A stretch of DNA of 64,000 bases from Bacillus timonensis (GCF_000285535.1 NZ_HE610990.1:59472-123471), one strand, 5' to 3'. Positions 17,230 to 28,931 are shown, numbered from the stretch's first letter. The notes: generated by a model not told the origin, from the sequence alone. Numbers and translations are program-made.

Positions 17230-19080
17230 TTAGTTATCTACAATGTTAATGTTGTATTGTTCAAGCCATGTGTTAATTTGAGAAAGGTGTGCGATAAGTT
17301 GTGGACCAGTCATAAGCTGGCCAAACCAAGGGACTTTGAAAGAAGAGCCGTCTGAATCGATGATATCTTTGACTTTTTGCTTTGAAATGATTTCTAATAT
17401 GGGTGAAGAATGATTGGTTAGAATGGTATTTAACTTCGTCTTTACTCGTTTCATGTAAGTTGGATGATGGGTTTTCGGATATGGGCTTTTTTTGCGATAG
17501 AGAACATCATGAGGGAGGACACCTTCTAACGCCTTTCGTAAAATTCCCTTCTCACGGCCATTTAGCATTTTCATTTCCCAAGGGATGTTCCATACATATT
17601 CAACAAGGCGATGGTCAGCAAATGGAACGCGCACTTCTAAGCTTGCCCCCATACTCATCCGATCCTTTCGTTCCAGTAATGTAGGCATAAACCATATCAT
17701 ATTCAAATAGAACATTTCCCGTCGGCGAGCTTCAACCGGTGCTTCTCCTTCTAACGGAGGGACTTCAGCAATCGTTTCGTTATACCGCTCCATTACATAT
17801 TCTTTTACATTTAGTTTCTTTTGCCAGTGTGGAAGCAATAGTTGCTGCCTTTCCTCCTGTGACCTCATCCATGGAAATCCATTAGCATGTAAAATATCAT
17901 CCCGATAAAACCATGGATAGCCTCCGAAAATTTCATCCGCACATTCTCCTGATAAAGCAACAGTGTAATCCTGTTTAATTTGTTCGCAAAACCATAATAG
18001 TGACGAATCTACGTCAGCCATTCCAGGCAAGTCTCGCATCAATACGGCCTTATCCAAGTAATCTACTAAGTTTTCATGATCAATAACACATGGATGATGT
18101 TTTGTTTTTAAAAATTGTTCCATTTTCCTAATCCATGGTGCGTCTTCATCTGGCTGAAAAGAATTTGCTTTAAAATATTGGTTGTTTTGTTCATAATCGA
18201 TGGAATATGTGTGTAGTTGTCCCCGTCCTTCCTTCATAAAATAGTCGGCAGCAATCGCACTAATCGCACTTGAATCAATTCCTCCCGATAAAAAGGTACA
18301 AACCGGAACATCGGCAACTAACTGACGTTCGATTGCATCTTTTACTAGAAATGAAACTCGCTCGACTGTTTCATCAAGGGAGTGTTGATGTTTTTGACTC
18401 TCCACATTCCAATATCGCCATTGTTTAAAACCGTTTTTCGTGAAGATACATGCATGTGCTGGGCGGAGTTCATGAATCCCTCGAAATACACCATGACCGG
18501 GAGTTCGAGAAGGACCTAAGCCGAATATTTCTTTTAGTCCCTCCTGATCGACCTCAGCCTTTATCTTTGGGTGCGCCAGTATGGCCTTGATTTCTGACCC
18601 AAATAATAGAGATCCATTTTGTTGATGGTAAAACAGAGGTTTCACTCCTAGACGATCTCTTGCAATATAGACCTGTTCTTTGCCTTGATCCCAAACAGCA
18701 AAGGCAAATATTCCATTTAAATGTTCTACACACTTTTCTTCCCACTCGATATATGCTGTGAGTAGCACTTCCGTATCGGAATAAGATTGAAAAGAGTGCC
18801 CCCTTTTCAATAACTCCTTCCGAATATCTTCCGTATTATAAAGCTCTCCATTATAGACCATCTTATAAACACGCCCGTTTTTTTCCTTTTGCATTGGCTG
18901 AGCACCGCCAACTGGATCGACAACGGTAAGTCGTGAATGCCCAAGTGAAATGTGCTGTGAACTCCAAACATTTAAATCATCTGGACCTCGTTTAGACAAG
19001 GTATCTGCCATTTTTTTTATGACAGATATCTGTTGTGTTAAATCTTGATGCCAATCTACCCATCCTACTATTCCACACAC
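17230..19080 (-). CDS. asnB: Asparagine synthetase (glutamine-hydrolysing)
   Basis: 616 residues. GTG start at 19080 with the nucleophile C2 (CGIVGW) of the class II glutaminase domain exposed after Met removal. The ATP-pyrophosphatase loop FLSGGIDSS lies near residue 265. It converts aspartate, glutamine and ATP to asparagine. RBS AGGGTGAG. It lies between glnA (46 nt) and amt (59 nt) with no terminator. B. subtilis has three paralogues (asnB, asnH, asnO), so the exact orthologue is uncertain. Confidence 0.92.
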   Translation of the reverse strand: MCGIVGWVDWHQDLTQQISVIKKMADTLSKRGPDDLNVWSSQHISLGHSRLTVVDPVGGAQPMQKEKNGRVYKMVYNGELYNTEDIRKELLKRGHSFQSYSDTEVLLTAYIEWEEKCVEHLNGIFAFAVWDQGKEQVYIARDRLGVKPLFYHQQNGSLLFGSEIKAILAHPKIKAEVDQEGLKEIFGLGPSRTPGHGVFRGIHELRPAHACIFTKNGFKQWRYWNVESQKHQHSLDETVERVSFLVKDAIERQLVADVPVCTFLSGGIDSSAISAIAADYFMKEGRGQLHTYSIDYEQNNQYFKANSFQPDEDAPWIRKMEQFLKTKHHPCVIDHENLVDYLDKAVLMRDLPGMADVDSSLLWFCEQIKQDYTVALSGECADEIFGGYPWFYRDDILHANGFPWMRSQEERQQLLLPHWQKKLNVKEYVMERYNETIAEVPPLEGEAPVEARRREMFYLNMIWFMPTLLERKDRMSMGASLEVRVPFADHRLVEYVWNIPWEMKMLNGREKGILRKALEGVLPHDVLYRKKSPYPKTHHPTYMKRVKTKLNTILTNHSSPILEIISKQKVKDIIDSDGSSFKVPWFGQLMTGPQLIAHLSQINTWLEQYNINIVDN

Positions 19081-19126
19081 AAGACATCACTCACCCTTTT
19101 TTGATTTTTCTAAGATGCGATTTCCC

Positions 19127-20452
19127 TTAATATTGAGTCATGTATTGCTCACGTTCCCAAGGGTGGACTTGAGTACGGAACATATCCCATTCGATTTCTT
19201 TTGCCTCTACGAAATGTCCAAATAAATGATTACCTAAAGCATTCGTGACAACTTCATCTGACTTTAATAGTTCAAGGGCTTGTGCCAATGTAGCTGGCAG
19301 GTCAATAATGCCATATTCCTCACGTTGCTCTTTAGACATCACATAAATATTTCGATCTACTGGCTCTGGAGCGATTAGGTTATTTTTAACTCCATCTAAA
19401 CCTGAAGCGAGTAAGACAGCCATTGCTAGATAAGGATTTGCGGCAGGGTCTACACTACGAACTTCTACACGAGTACTTAAGCCACGCGAAGCTGGAATAC
19501 GAATAAGTGGACTTCTATTTCGTGCTGACCATGCTACATAACACGGTGCCTCATATCCTGGAACTAACCTTTTATAAGAATTAACCGTTGGATTTGTTAC
19601 AGCAGTGAAACTTGGAGCATGTTTTAATATCCCTGCTAAAAAATTCCTAGCTGTATCACTCATTTCCAGAGACCCATTTGGATCATAAAAAGCATTCTCT
19701 CCACCCTTAAATAAACTTAAATTACAGTGCATCCCCGATCCATTAATACCGAATAATGGTTTTGGCATAAACGTGGCTAACAGACCATGTTTACGAGCGA
19801 TTGTTTTTACAACTAATTTAAATGTTTGAATGTCATCACAAGCTTTTAAGGCGGATTGATATTTAAAATCAATTTCGTGTTGACCCGGTGCAACTTCATG
19901 GTGGGATGCCTCAATTTCAAAGCCCATTTCTTCTAGTTCCAATACAATATCACGTCTGCAGTTTTCTCCTAAATCGGTTGGTGCTAGGTCAAAATAGCCT
20001 CCGTTATCATTTAATTCTAGTGTTGGTTCCCCTTTCTCATTTAGTTTGAATAAGAAAAATTCAGGTTCAGGTCCAACATTGAAGTCGGTAAACCCCAGTT
20101 CCTCCATCTCCTTTAAAATCCTTTTTAGATTACTACGTGGATCTCCATCAAATGGAGTTCCATCTGGATGATAGATATCACAGATGAATCGGGCTACCTT
20201 TCCTTTTTCTGCTGTCCAAGGAAAAATAACAAATGTGTCTAGGTCAGGGTATAAATACATATCTGATTCTTCAATTCGCACGAAACCCTCAATCGATGAA
20301 CCATCAAACATCATTTTATTGTCTAATGCTTTCTCTAATTGACTTACTGGAATTTCGACATTTTTAATCGTTCCAAATAAATCGGTGAATTGTAAGCGAA
20401 TGAAACGAACATTATTCTCTTTTACCAATTCCATTACTTTTTCTCTATTCAT
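19127..20452 (-). CDS. glnA: Glutamine synthetase type I
   Basis: 441 residues, the size of the Firmicute GSI-alpha class. Typical blocks are visible: [11 protein letters not shown] near 47, [10 protein letters not shown] near 130, [12 protein letters not shown] near 240 and the ATP-binding part near [10 protein letters not shown]. It forms glutamine from glutamate, ammonium and ATP. Unusually for Bacillus there is no glnR upstream; instead it lies 20 nt after dapF inside a long nitrogen operon. No GlnR/TnrA-type box is evident near its start. Confidence 0.95.
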   Translation of the reverse strand: MNREKVMELVKENNVRFIRLQFTDLFGTIKNVEIPVSQLEKALDNKMMFDGSSIEGFVRIEESDMYLYPDLDTFVIFPWTAEKGKVARFICDIYHPDGTPFDGDPRSNLKRILKEMEELGFTDFNVGPEPEFFLFKLNEKGEPTLELNDNGGYFDLAPTDLGENCRRDIVLELEEMGFEIEASHHEVAPGQHEIDFKYQSALKACDDIQTFKLVVKTIARKHGLLATFMPKPLFGINGSGMHCNLSLFKGGENAFYDPNGSLEMSDTARNFLAGILKHAPSFTAVTNPTVNSYKRLVPGYEAPCYVAWSARNRSPLIRIPASRGLSTRVEVRSVDPAANPYLAMAVLLASGLDGVKNNLIAPEPVDRNIYVMSKEQREEYGIIDLPATLAQALELLKSDEVVTNALGNHLFGHFVEAKEIEWDMFRTQVHPWEREQYMTQY

Positions 20453-20472
20453 ATCTCAACTCTCCCTATTTT

Positions 20473-21348
20473 TTATTTAAAAACAGAATGTTCCATTTCT
20501 AATTCTCCATGACATATATAAGCAGCTTCTCCTCTTTTCCAAACATGGCCTTGTTCATCCCACCTGATGGTTAAATCCCCTCCAGGAAGATGTACCGTTA
20601 TTGGCTCATATTTAGCAAGGAATTGATTCATTGTTGCGGCAACTACTGCAGCACAAGCACCTGTACCACAAGCCATTGTGATTCCTGAACCTCTTTCCCA
20701 TACTCGGTAATCTATCTCCTGAGAACCTTTAATCTGAACAATTCCTACGTTTACGCGATCTGGGAATAGATTGGCATGCTCTATGACAGGTCCTATTTCT
20801 TCTAATGGAACTGCCTTTACATCGTCAACAATGATGATTGCATGTGGATTGCCCATCGAGACGCAGGTCAAATGATACTCTTCGTCACCAAAGACATGGG
20901 GTTCGTTGATGGCTGTATTGAATGGATCGCCTTCCATTGGAATCATTCCTTTTAAAAGCTTCGGCTCACCCATATCCACACTAACGTATTGAACAGATTG
21001 TTTATGATCCAGTTCGACCTCCACACTGACAACACCACCCAATGTTTCAATGGTAAAGCGTGGTCGCGTTGCATACATGTGATCAAAGAGGAACTTGGCA
21101 ACACATCGTAGCCCATTTCCACAATTCTTGGCCTCAGAACCATCTTCATTAAAGATTCTCATTTTAAAATCAGCCATCTGAGAAGGGCAAATAAGAATGA
21201 TACCATCGGAACCTATCCCAAAGTTTACGTCGGAAACCTTTCTTGATAGCTCAGAGTATTTCTCTTCGTCTAGAACATTATTTGGATCGTCCAACTGATT
21301 AAAAATGACATAATTATTGCCCAATCCGTGCATCTTTGTAAAATTCAT
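20473..21348 (-). CDS. dapF: Diaminopimelate epimerase
   Basis: 291 residues. It interconverts LL- and meso-diaminopimelate, needed for lysine and peptidoglycan. Both catalytic cysteines are present: C76 in NCGNGLRC and C227 in ACGTGACA. It lies 15 nt after dapL, which makes its substrate, and 20 nt before glnA. The RBS is the G-rich run just before the ATG at 21348. Confidence 0.95.
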   Translation of the reverse strand: MNFTKMHGLGNNYVIFNQLDDPNNVLDEEKYSELSRKVSDVNFGIGSDGIILICPSQMADFKMRIFNEDGSEAKNCGNGLRCVAKFLFDHMYATRPRFTIETLGGVVSVEVELDHKQSVQYVSVDMGEPKLLKGMIPMEGDPFNTAINEPHVFGDEEYHLTCVSMGNPHAIIIVDDVKAVPLEEIGPVIEHANLFPDRVNVGIVQIKGSQEIDYRVWERGSGITMACGTGACAAVVAATMNQFLAKYEPITVHLPGGDLTIRWDEQGHVWKRGEAAYICHGELEMEHSVFK

Positions 21349-21363
21349 CTGTTATTCCCCCCC

Positions 21364-22605
21364 TTAAAAGATGAATTTGGAACTAGATAGCCTTACTCTT
21401 ATTTCATCAAAGATTTTTTGTTCCTCCTCCCAATCATTTGCTTGAAAAGTAACTGAAAATCGTACATATGGGCCTGCGTCGTCCCATGGAACAGTGGAAA
21501 TTAAGTGCTGATTGATTAAATATTGACTAAATTCTTCTGCAGAATGAAATTCTGGACCGTTTTCTACCGCTCTAGGAATTCTTGTATATAAGAAAAAGGA
21601 GCCTTTTGGTTTATTTGCGTTAAATCCACATTCTCGCAAGATAGTAGATAAACGATTATGGCGCTGCGAATATTTCTCAGCCGTTTGTTTCGTTATTTCA
21701 GGGTGTGACAAAGCATAGGCTGCAGCTTTTTGAATTGGGATAAATTGACCCGAATCATTATTATCCTTGACCGTTGCAAATGCAGAAACAAGTTTGGCAT
21801 TACCCGCTATAAAGCCGATGCGCCATCCCGTCATATTGAATGACTTTGATAAAGAATGTAATTCGATCCCTACTTCTTTCGCCCCAGGAATAGATAAGAA
21901 ACTAAGTGGCTTTTCACCATCAAACACAAGTGCAGCATATGCAGCATCATGAACGACAATTAGCTCATGGTTTTTAGCGAATTCCACAACCTCTTCAAAA
22001 AATTCTCGGGTTGCTACTGCACCTGTTGGATTATTTGGATAGTTTAAATAGAGTAACTTAGACTTTTTCAATACACTATCAGACAATGAATCTAGTCTTG
22101 GAAGAAATGAGTTTTCTTCGGAAATTGGTAAATAAACAACTTCACCACCAAGGTATTTAGTATGCGTTCCTAAAACTGGATAATTAGGTGACGGCATGAT
22201 TGTCATATCGCCAGGATTGATAAACGCTGTTGGCAACATGGCCAATGCTGACTTTGAGCCAATCACATGATTGACCTCGGACTCAGGATCAAGATTATCG
22301 ACCCCAAACACTTCTTTCATATAAGCCACTGCAGCTTGCTTAAATTCAAGTATTCCATTATCCGCATAAAAACGATTTTCTTGTTTTTTTGCTTCTTCTG
22401 CTAAAATCCCTACTACCCTATCATCCGCCATTGCATCAGGTTCACCGACACCGAGATCGATTAAGGTTTTCCCGGGATTTCTTTGCATCGCTTCCCGCTT
22501 TGCTCTTTTTATTTTTTCAAATTTGTAGATTTCATCTTTTAAGCCAAATTGAGATCCACCTATTCGGTCTGCAAATAGACTTTGTATATAATCAACTTCC
22601 AACAT
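21364..22605 (-). CDS. dapL: LL-diaminopimelate aminotransferase (probable)
   Basis: 413-residue fold-type I PLP aminotransferase. The Schiff-base lysine is K254 in SLSKSFNMTGWR, with YPNNPTG (189-195) and DAAYAAL (220-226) around the cofactor. The N-terminal ADRIGGSQFG and DLGVGEPD blocks are typical of proteins annotated as LL-DAP aminotransferase. DapL makes LL-DAP from tetrahydrodipicolinate in one step using glutamate, bypassing succinyl or acetyl intermediates. The adjacent dapF strongly supports this; without it, a general class I aminotransferase would be the alternative. Bacilli usually use the acetylase route, so this is notable. Confidence 0.8.
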   Translation of the reverse strand: MLEVDYIQSLFADRIGGSQFGLKDEIYKFEKIKRAKREAMQRNPGKTLIDLGVGEPDAMADDRVVGILAEEAKKQENRFYADNGILEFKQAAVAYMKEVFGVDNLDPESEVNHVIGSKSALAMLPTAFINPGDMTIMPSPNYPVLGTHTKYLGGEVVYLPISEENSFLPRLDSLSDSVLKKSKLLYLNYPNNPTGAVATREFFEEVVEFAKNHELIVVHDAAYAALVFDGEKPLSFLSIPGAKEVGIELHSLSKSFNMTGWRIGFIAGNAKLVSAFATVKDNNDSGQFIPIQKAAAYALSHPEITKQTAEKYSQRHNRLSTILRECGFNANKPKGSFFLYTRIPRAVENGPEFHSAEEFSQYLINQHLISTVPWDDAGPYVRFSVTFQANDWEEEQKIFDEIRVRLSSSKFIF

Positions 22606-22623
22606 ATTGTTTCCCCCAAACTC

Positions 22624-24099
22624 TTACGCCATCTTTCTCATGATGAAATTATGGCATTCCATAGCTGCTTCTTTTCCTTCCTGTATCGCCCAAACGATCA
22701 AACTTGCACCTGTTCGAGCATCACCCGCAGTAAAGACACCTTCTTCATGTGTGTGATATGTGCCCTTATTTACTGCAATATTAGAACGGTTATCCACCGT
22801 AATATTGGTATCACTGAACATTTTAGTTTCGGGACCCTCAAAGCCAATGGCTAGTAAAACCAATTGGGCTGGCCACTTTTTTTCCGTTCCGGGTATCACT
22901 TCTCTTATTTTTTGACCATTTTCCTTTACTGTTTTAATCTCCGCACTTTTGACCCCTGCTACATTTCCATTTTCATCACTAACAAACTCAAGTGATGTTG
23001 TAGCAAACTCTCTCGGATCGTGCCCGAATACACTAGCTGCCTCTTCCTGTCCGGTATCCACTTTATGAATAATTGGATACTGCGGCCAAGGGTTGTGGCC
23101 AGCCCGGGAAGTAGGTCGTACTGGATAAATATCAAACTGAACGAGACTGTTACAATTTTGACGTATCGCAGTAGATACACAGTCTGTCGCGGTATCTCCA
23201 CCCCCAATGACAATGACGTCTTTACCTTCTGCTGAGATAAAATTTTCATCAGCAAAATGAGAATCAAGGAGACTTTTCGTATTTCCATGCAAGTAATCCA
23301 TTGCAAAGTGGATGCCTTCAAACTCCCTGCCCGGAATCTTCATGTCTCGCGGTCGAGTAGAGCCAATACAAAGGACAACCGCATCATTTTCTAAGCGCAA
23401 TTGTTCCATTGAGATTTGTTTACCTACTTCCGTATTAGGAATAAATTGAATTCCTTCTTCCTGCATTAACTTAATTCTGCGATCAACAACTTGTTGCTCA
23501 ATTTTCATTTTAGGAATTCCATATGTTAACAAGCCGCCAATCCGATCAGCTCGTTCGTAAACCGTCACTGTGTGTCCTTGTTGATTTAAAGTGGTTGCGC
23601 ATGAGAGTCCAGCAGGTCCTGAGCCAATAATGGCTACCTTTTTCCCTGTTCGTTGGAAAGGAATTTGAGGTTGAACCCATCCTTCTCCAAATGCTTTATC
23701 AATAATGGCTCGTTCAATGTTTTTAATGGTGACCGAATCATTGGCAAGCGAGGCAACACAACCACCTTCACAAGGAGCTGGGCAAGCGCGTCCAGTAAAT
23801 TCAGGAAAAGGATTCGTCCGGCTTAACCGTTCGTAGGCCTCCTTCCATCTCCCTTTATAAACGAGATCATTCCATTCTGGAATTAAGTTATAAATTGGAC
23901 ATCCCGTCGTCATACCTGCTAGCACACTGCCGTTTTGACAAAAGGGTACAGCGCAATCCATACAGCGAGAAGCCTGTTTTTGCAAAATATCTTCAGATGG
24001 CAGCTGAGCAATTTCATTCCAATCTTTAACCCTTTCTATTGGGTTACGATAGCGCACTGAACTCCTTTGATGGTCGATAAACCCTGTTATGTTTCCCAT
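22624..24099 (-). CDS. gltD: Glutamate synthase small subunit (NADPH)
   Basis: 491 residues. N-terminal four-cysteine clusters for Fe-S binding (CMDCAVPFC near 47 and CPAPCEGGC near 105), FAD-binding GSGPAGLSCA near 160 and the second dinucleotide fold GGGDTATDC near 285. It passes electrons from NADPH to GltB. Separated from gltB by 16 nt and from dapL by 18 nt. Confidence 0.95.
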   Translation of the reverse strand: MGNITGFIDHQRSSVRYRNPIERVKDWNEIAQLPSEDILQKQASRCMDCAVPFCQNGSVLAGMTTGCPIYNLIPEWNDLVYKGRWKEAYERLSRTNPFPEFTGRACPAPCEGGCVASLANDSVTIKNIERAIIDKAFGEGWVQPQIPFQRTGKKVAIIGSGPAGLSCATTLNQQGHTVTVYERADRIGGLLTYGIPKMKIEQQVVDRRIKLMQEEGIQFIPNTEVGKQISMEQLRLENDAVVLCIGSTRPRDMKIPGREFEGIHFAMDYLHGNTKSLLDSHFADENFISAEGKDVIVIGGGDTATDCVSTAIRQNCNSLVQFDIYPVRPTSRAGHNPWPQYPIIHKVDTGQEEAASVFGHDPREFATTSLEFVSDENGNVAGVKSAEIKTVKENGQKIREVIPGTEKKWPAQLVLLAIGFEGPETKMFSDTNITVDNRSNIAVNKGTYHTHEEGVFTAGDARTGASLIVWAIQEGKEAAMECHNFIMRKMA

Positions 24100-24115
24100 C
24101 TATCTAACCCCCAAT

Positions 24116-27100
24116 CTACATTTCAACTGTATGGTAATGTTCATTTTGTTTGGATTCAGCAAGAATTCTTTTATATTCTTTTGGAATAACTCTCACGAAT
24201 CGAGATACGAAGGAGTCCCAGCTATTCAGGATGTCCTCAGCTATCTTACTTTTTGTATACTGATAATGTTGGTTGATTTGCTTTTTAACAAAATCTATTT
24301 CTTCTTTGTTTTCCAAGGATTCCATGTTGACAAGTTCTTGATTGTAGTACTTATTGAATATTCCAACTTCTTTGACTAGAACATATGCAATTCCACCTGA
24401 CATCCCCGCAGCAAAGTTTTGCCCAACCTCGCCAAGAATAATTGCACTTCCACCTGTCATATACTCACAACCATGATCTCCAATTCCTTCGACAACGACA
24501 TGTGCCCCACTATTTCTCACACAAAATCTTTCCCCTGCTTTACCCCGGATGTATGCCTCTCCACTGGTTGCTCCATAAAATGCTGTATTTCCAATTATAA
24601 TGTTCTGTTCAGCTAAAAAGGTTGATTTTGGTGATGGAAAGATCGTTATCTTACCGCCAGATAACCCTTTGCCGACATAATCATTGGCATCTCCTTCTAA
24701 TGTCAACGTCACCCCGTTTGGGATAAATGCCCCAAAGCTTTGGCCTGCTGAACCTTTAAAGTGAAGCTTTAATGCATCTTCTTTTACCCCTTTTTCTCCA
24801 TATCTACTAGAAATTGCACTCCCTAGTAGAGTTCCAACAGAACGATTCATATTGCAAATTGGGAGCACTGTACGAACTGGCTGCCCATTTTTCAAACCTT
24901 TATGAAATAGAGGCAGTAGTTCTTTGCTATCCAAGGTTTGAGCCAATTCATGATCTTGCTCGGTTTTAGGACGAGTATCACCAGGCTGCTCATATAAAAT
25001 TGGTGACAAATCAAGTTTTTGAGCTTTCCAATTATTTGATTTAGCCGGTTTCAAGATATCTGTCCGTCCAATCATTTCATCCAATGTTCTAAACCCTAAA
25101 GCCGCCATATATTCGCGTATTTCTTGAGCGAAAAATTGCATCAAATGAACCACATCGTCTGCTGTGCCAACCATATTTTTACGAAGGAGCGGGTTTTGTG
25201 TCGCGATTCCAACAGGACATGTATCTAAATGACAAACTCTCATCATGATGCAGCCAAGAGAAACAAGTGGCAATGTGGAAAATCCATATTCTTCTGCTCC
25301 AAGAAGAGCAGCTATGACCACATCTCGGCCACTCATCATTTTTCCATCCGTCTCCAATGTGACTTTATGTCTTAATCCATTTAGCTTTAATGTTTGGTGA
25401 GCCTCAGCAAGCCCTAATTCCCAAGGCATACCCGCATGTTTAATACTCGAACGAGAAGCTGCTCCAGTCCCGCCATCATAACCACTAATTAAAATTACAT
25501 CTGCTTTTGCCTTTGCTACTCCTGCTGCAATCGTTCCAACACCCGATTCTGATACAAGTTTTACATTGATTCTCGCTTTTGGATTTGCATTTTTTACGTC
25601 ATAAATAAGTTGTGCCAAGTCCTCAATCGAGTAAATATCATGATGAGGCGGTGGTGATATCAATTCAATTCCTGGAGTTGACCCTCTTGTTTTCGCTACA
25701 TCAGGGGTTACTTTATGGCCAGCCAATTGCCCGCCTTCCCCAGGTTTGGCTCCTTGGGCCATTTTAATTTGGATTTCCTCACTATTAACGAGATAGTGAC
25801 TTGTTACCCCAAACCTTCCAGAAGCAACTTGCTTAATTTTGCTACATTTTGAATCACCGTTATCCATTGGAGTGAATCGTTCGGAATCCTCTCCACCTTC
25901 ACCACTATTACTCTTTCCGCCAATTCGATTCATCGCAATTGCGATTGCTTCATGGGCCTCTTTACTAATCGATCCGTATGACATTGCTCCCGTTTTAAAC
26001 CTTTTAAAGATTGATTCAATTGGTTCAACTTCCTCAATTGGTATGGGTTTCCTTTTATAATTGAATTCGAGTAATCCACGCAATGTCGTCTGCTGACTGA
26101 TTTCTTCGTTTAAAAGACTGCTGTATTCCTTGTAAATCTCATATTTCCCTGTACGAACGGCATGCTGTAATAAATGAATGGTTTTCGGCTGAAATAAGTG
26201 TGTCTCCTCTCCATAACGCCATTGGAAATCCGACCCCGTTTTTAAGACTACTTCTTGCGACTGAAATGCAGCTTCATGGCGTAAACGGACTTCCTTTGCA
26301 ATATCTTCTAAAGTTAATCCACTTAGTTTCGAAGATGTATTTGGAAAGTAACGATCAATCACCGCATGACTAATTCCCAATACCTCGAAGATTTGAGCAC
26401 CTATATAACTTTGGACTGTTGATATGCCCATTTTGGACATAATCTTCAAGATTCCTTTTGTGACAGATTTCACATAATTTCTGGATGCATCTTCAACTGT
26501 TAGACCTTCAACTAACAAAGGAAGAGATTCATAAACTAGATAAGGGTATATAGCATTAGCACCGTATCCAAGCATAGTTGCAAAATGGTGTACTTCTCTC
26601 GGTTCCCCTGATTCTACGATTAAACTAACCTTGCTTCTGTTGCCTGTTTCAATTAAGTGATGATGAACGGCTGATACAGCAAGCAGTGAAGGAATCGCAC
26701 CATTATGCTTATTTACCTTTCTATCACTAAGGATGAGAATATTGCTCCCCATCTCAACCTTTTTCTCCACTTTCTGAATCAAATCATCTATAGCAGCCCC
26801 CAAACTTCCAGAAATCGGGAATAAAGTTGAAATAATTGCAGTTGTCCAGTCTTTCGTTTGTAAACTGTTTATTTTTATCATTTCTGATTCTATTAGTATG
26901 GGAGTTTTCAACCTTATCTTTTTGTATTCCGTTTGTGTAGGCTGGAGTAGATTACCGCTTGATCCTAGCATCACTTCTAATGAAGTAACAAATTCTTCCC
27001 GAATTGCATCTATTGGCGGATTCGTTACTTGAGCAAATTTCTGCTTGAAATAATTAAATAACAGTTGAGATGTATTTGATAATACGGCCAAAGGAGCATC

Positions 27101-28609
27101 ATAGCCCATTGAACCAATTGGTTCAGTACCATCCATGGCCATCGGTTTTAAAACTTTCTCCCATTCTTCATTTGTATAGCCGAAGATTGACTGTCTGCGA
27201 AGAGTTTCTTCATCTAATAATTCCATTTGTCGGTTTGCGCTACTAGTAATCATTTCCAATGGTACGATATTCTCTTCTACAAGCTTTTCGTAAGGTCTTT
27301 CAGAAATAATCAGTTGTTTGATTTCTTCATCAAAAGCTAGCCTTCCATTTTCCAGGTCTATTAAAATCATTTGTCCAGGTTTCAATCGGTCTTTACAAAT
27401 GATTTTTTCTTCTGGGATATCAACAACCCCTACTTCAGATGAAACACATATAAAATCATCTTCTGTTACAATAACCCGTGCAGGTCTTAACCCATTTCTA
27501 TCAAGACAGGCTCCAACTACTTTTCCATCCGTAAAAGCCATTGCTGCCGGGCCGTCCCAAGGCTCCATTAAGCTACTATGAAACTGATAAAATGCCCTTT
27601 TTTGTTCATCCATTACCTTATTTTTTTCCCATGGTTCTGGAATCATCATCATCATCGCATGTGGCAATGACCATCCTGATAAAACGAGAAATTCTAATGC
27701 ATTATCAAACATTGCTGAGTCACTGCCATCCGGGTCAATAACAGGTAGCAAGCTTTCAATATCTTCTAGTAAGTCTGTTTTGAAAGCAGCTTCTCTAGCC
27801 CTCATCCAATTCACATTTCCGTTTATTGTATTGATTTCACCATTATGCATAACATATCGATTTGGTTGTGCCCTTTGCCAACTTGGAAATGTGTTGGTGC
27901 TAAATCGATTGTGAACCATTGCCATAGCTGACTTATATAATTCACTTTTTAAATCAACATAGTAATCTTTCAGCTGCTCAGGTAATAATAAACCTTTATA
28001 GATAATCGTTCTCGCCGAAAAACTGACAACATAATTTGGCTCATCTCTTACGAACTCCGCTCTTTTTAATGCCTTTTCAATTTTTCTACGAACTTGATAT
28101 AATTTTCTTTCAAACTTGATATCCCCTGCCATTTCATAAGGGGATTTCACGAATATTTGGCGTATCACTGGTTGGGTTTCTTTTGCCTGTTGATGTAGAT
28201 TTTTATCAAATGTTGGGACATTCCTCCAATCGAAGAATTCTAGTCCCTCTTCTGTGATGATATTTTCAATGATATCTTTACAACGTTGCCTAGAGCTTTT
28301 TTGTTGTGGAAGGAAGAACATTCCTACACCATATTTTCCCGCATCAATTAGGAGTTTTCCCGCTTCTTCCCATTCAGTACGAAATAACTGATGTGGGATT
28401 TGTGTTAATATCCCAGCTCCATCACCTAACAGATTATCAGCACCGCGCCCTCCTCGATGATCAAGCCGTTCAAGTGCAACTAATGCTTGAGAGACAATGG
28501 AGTGTGTTTGCCTCCCATTTATATTAGCCAGCAGCGCTATTCCACAGGCATCATGTTCGAATTGAGGATTATACATCCCTTGTTTATCTTGAGTCTGTGT
28601 TCGATGCAT
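24116..28609 (-). CDS. gltB: Glutamate synthase large subunit
   Basis: 1497 residues. The class II glutamine amidotransferase nucleophile is C22 (HDACGIALL), so about 21 residues are a cleaved propeptide. Next come the central domain, the FMN-binding synthase domain with the 3Fe-4S cysteines ([15 protein letters not shown]) and the C-terminal beta-helix rich in glycine. It makes two glutamates from glutamine and 2-oxoglutarate. First gene of the nine-gene operon. The B. subtilis orthologue is gltA, with activator gltC next door; no gltC is present here. Confidence 0.96.
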   Translation of the reverse strand: MHRTQTQDKQGMYNPQFEHDACGIALLANINGRQTHSIVSQALVALERLDHRGGRGADNLLGDGAGILTQIPHQLFRTEWEEAGKLLIDAGKYGVGMFFLPQQKSSRQRCKDIIENIITEEGLEFFDWRNVPTFDKNLHQQAKETQPVIRQIFVKSPYEMAGDIKFERKLYQVRRKIEKALKRAEFVRDEPNYVVSFSARTIIYKGLLLPEQLKDYYVDLKSELYKSAMAMVHNRFSTNTFPSWQRAQPNRYVMHNGEINTINGNVNWMRAREAAFKTDLLEDIESLLPVIDPDGSDSAMFDNALEFLVLSGWSLPHAMMMMIPEPWEKNKVMDEQKRAFYQFHSSLMEPWDGPAAMAFTDGKVVGACLDRNGLRPARVIVTEDDFICVSSEVGVVDIPEEKIICKDRLKPGQMILIDLENGRLAFDEEIKQLIISERPYEKLVEENIVPLEMITSSANRQMELLDEETLRRQSIFGYTNEEWEKVLKPMAMDGTEPIGSMGYDAPLAVLSNTSQLLFNYFKQKFAQVTNPPIDAIREEFVTSLEVMLGSSGNLLQPTQTEYKKIRLKTPILIESEMIKINSLQTKDWTTAIISTLFPISGSLGAAIDDLIQKVEKKVEMGSNILILSDRKVNKHNGAIPSLLAVSAVHHHLIETGNRSKVSLIVESGEPREVHHFATMLGYGANAIYPYLVYESLPLLVEGLTVEDASRNYVKSVTKGILKIMSKMGISTVQSYIGAQIFEVLGISHAVIDRYFPNTSSKLSGLTLEDIAKEVRLRHEAAFQSQEVVLKTGSDFQWRYGEETHLFQPKTIHLLQHAVRTGKYEIYKEYSSLLNEEISQQTTLRGLLEFNYKRKPIPIEEVEPIESIFKRFKTGAMSYGSISKEAHEAIAIAMNRIGGKSNSGEGGEDSERFTPMDNGDSKCSKIKQVASGRFGVTSHYLVNSEEIQIKMAQGAKPGEGGQLAGHKVTPDVAKTRGSTPGIELISPPPHHDIYSIEDLAQLIYDVKNANPKARINVKLVSESGVGTIAAGVAKAKADVILISGYDGGTGAASRSSIKHAGMPWELGLAEAHQTLKLNGLRHKVTLETDGKMMSGRDVVIAALLGAEEYGFSTLPLVSLGCIMMRVCHLDTCPVGIATQNPLLRKNMVGTADDVVHLMQFFAQEIREYMAALGFRTLDEMIGRTDILKPAKSNNWKAQKLDLSPILYEQPGDTRPKTEQDHELAQTLDSKELLPLFHKGLKNGQPVRTVLPICNMNRSVGTLLGSAISSRYGEKGVKEDALKLHFKGSAGQSFGAFIPNGVTLTLEGDANDYVGKGLSGGKITIFPSPKSTFLAEQNIIIGNTAFYGATSGEAYIRGKAGERFCVRNSGAHVVVEGIGDHGCEYMTGGSAIILGEVGQNFAAGMSGGIAYVLVKEVGIFNKYYNQELVNMESLENKEEIDFVKKQINQHYQYTKSKIAEDILNSWDSFVSRFVRVIPKEYKRILAESKQNEHYHTVEM

Positions 28610-28884
28610 ATCATATCCCCCTTTTGTTTATTTTTCTTAGATTAATGGTAATACTTTGAGAAGAAAAAGTATTTAGAGTTAATGACTGAAGATTTGCACT
28701 TTTTAGATAATAAAAAAACATAAATTAATACATGCTGCGGTAAACAATGTTCGTCTTTACCGTTCTTTCCTTGAATTTTATACTATCATTATTTGGTTTT
28801 TTAATATTTAGATGTTTTGTTGAATTATTTGGAGTTATTGTCAGGAGGGCTAGAAAGTGGACCATAGGACTACATAATCAGTAC
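28610..28884 (-). promoter_or_regulatory. gltB promoter region
   Basis: No gene. An inverted repeat, CGGTAAA-N11-TTTACCG, lies at 28738-28762, about 129 nt before the gltB start. A TATAAA-like -10 lies near 28780. No GlnR/TnrA consensus (TGTNANNNNNNNTNACA) was found by eye. Confidence 0.5.
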
Positions 28885-28931
28885 AAATAAATAAGGTTAC
28901 TACAAGATTCATGAAATCCTGTCGCAACCTT
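28885..28931 (-). terminator. Terminator of the araC-type gene
   Basis: AAGGTT (28893-28898) pairs with AACCTT (28926-28931), with further pairing of ACAGGATT to AATCTTGT inside, then a T-rich run (TTATTTATTT) on the minus strand. It separates the regulator from the gltB operon. Confidence 0.8.

Noticed and set aside
25839..28527. Plus-strand frames opposite gltB
   Set aside because: Antisense shadows of a well-conserved gene, without RBS or recognisable domains.
28610..28892. GlnR/TnrA operator upstream of the nitrogen operon
   Set aside because: No TGTNA-N7-TNACA pattern could be found by eye.
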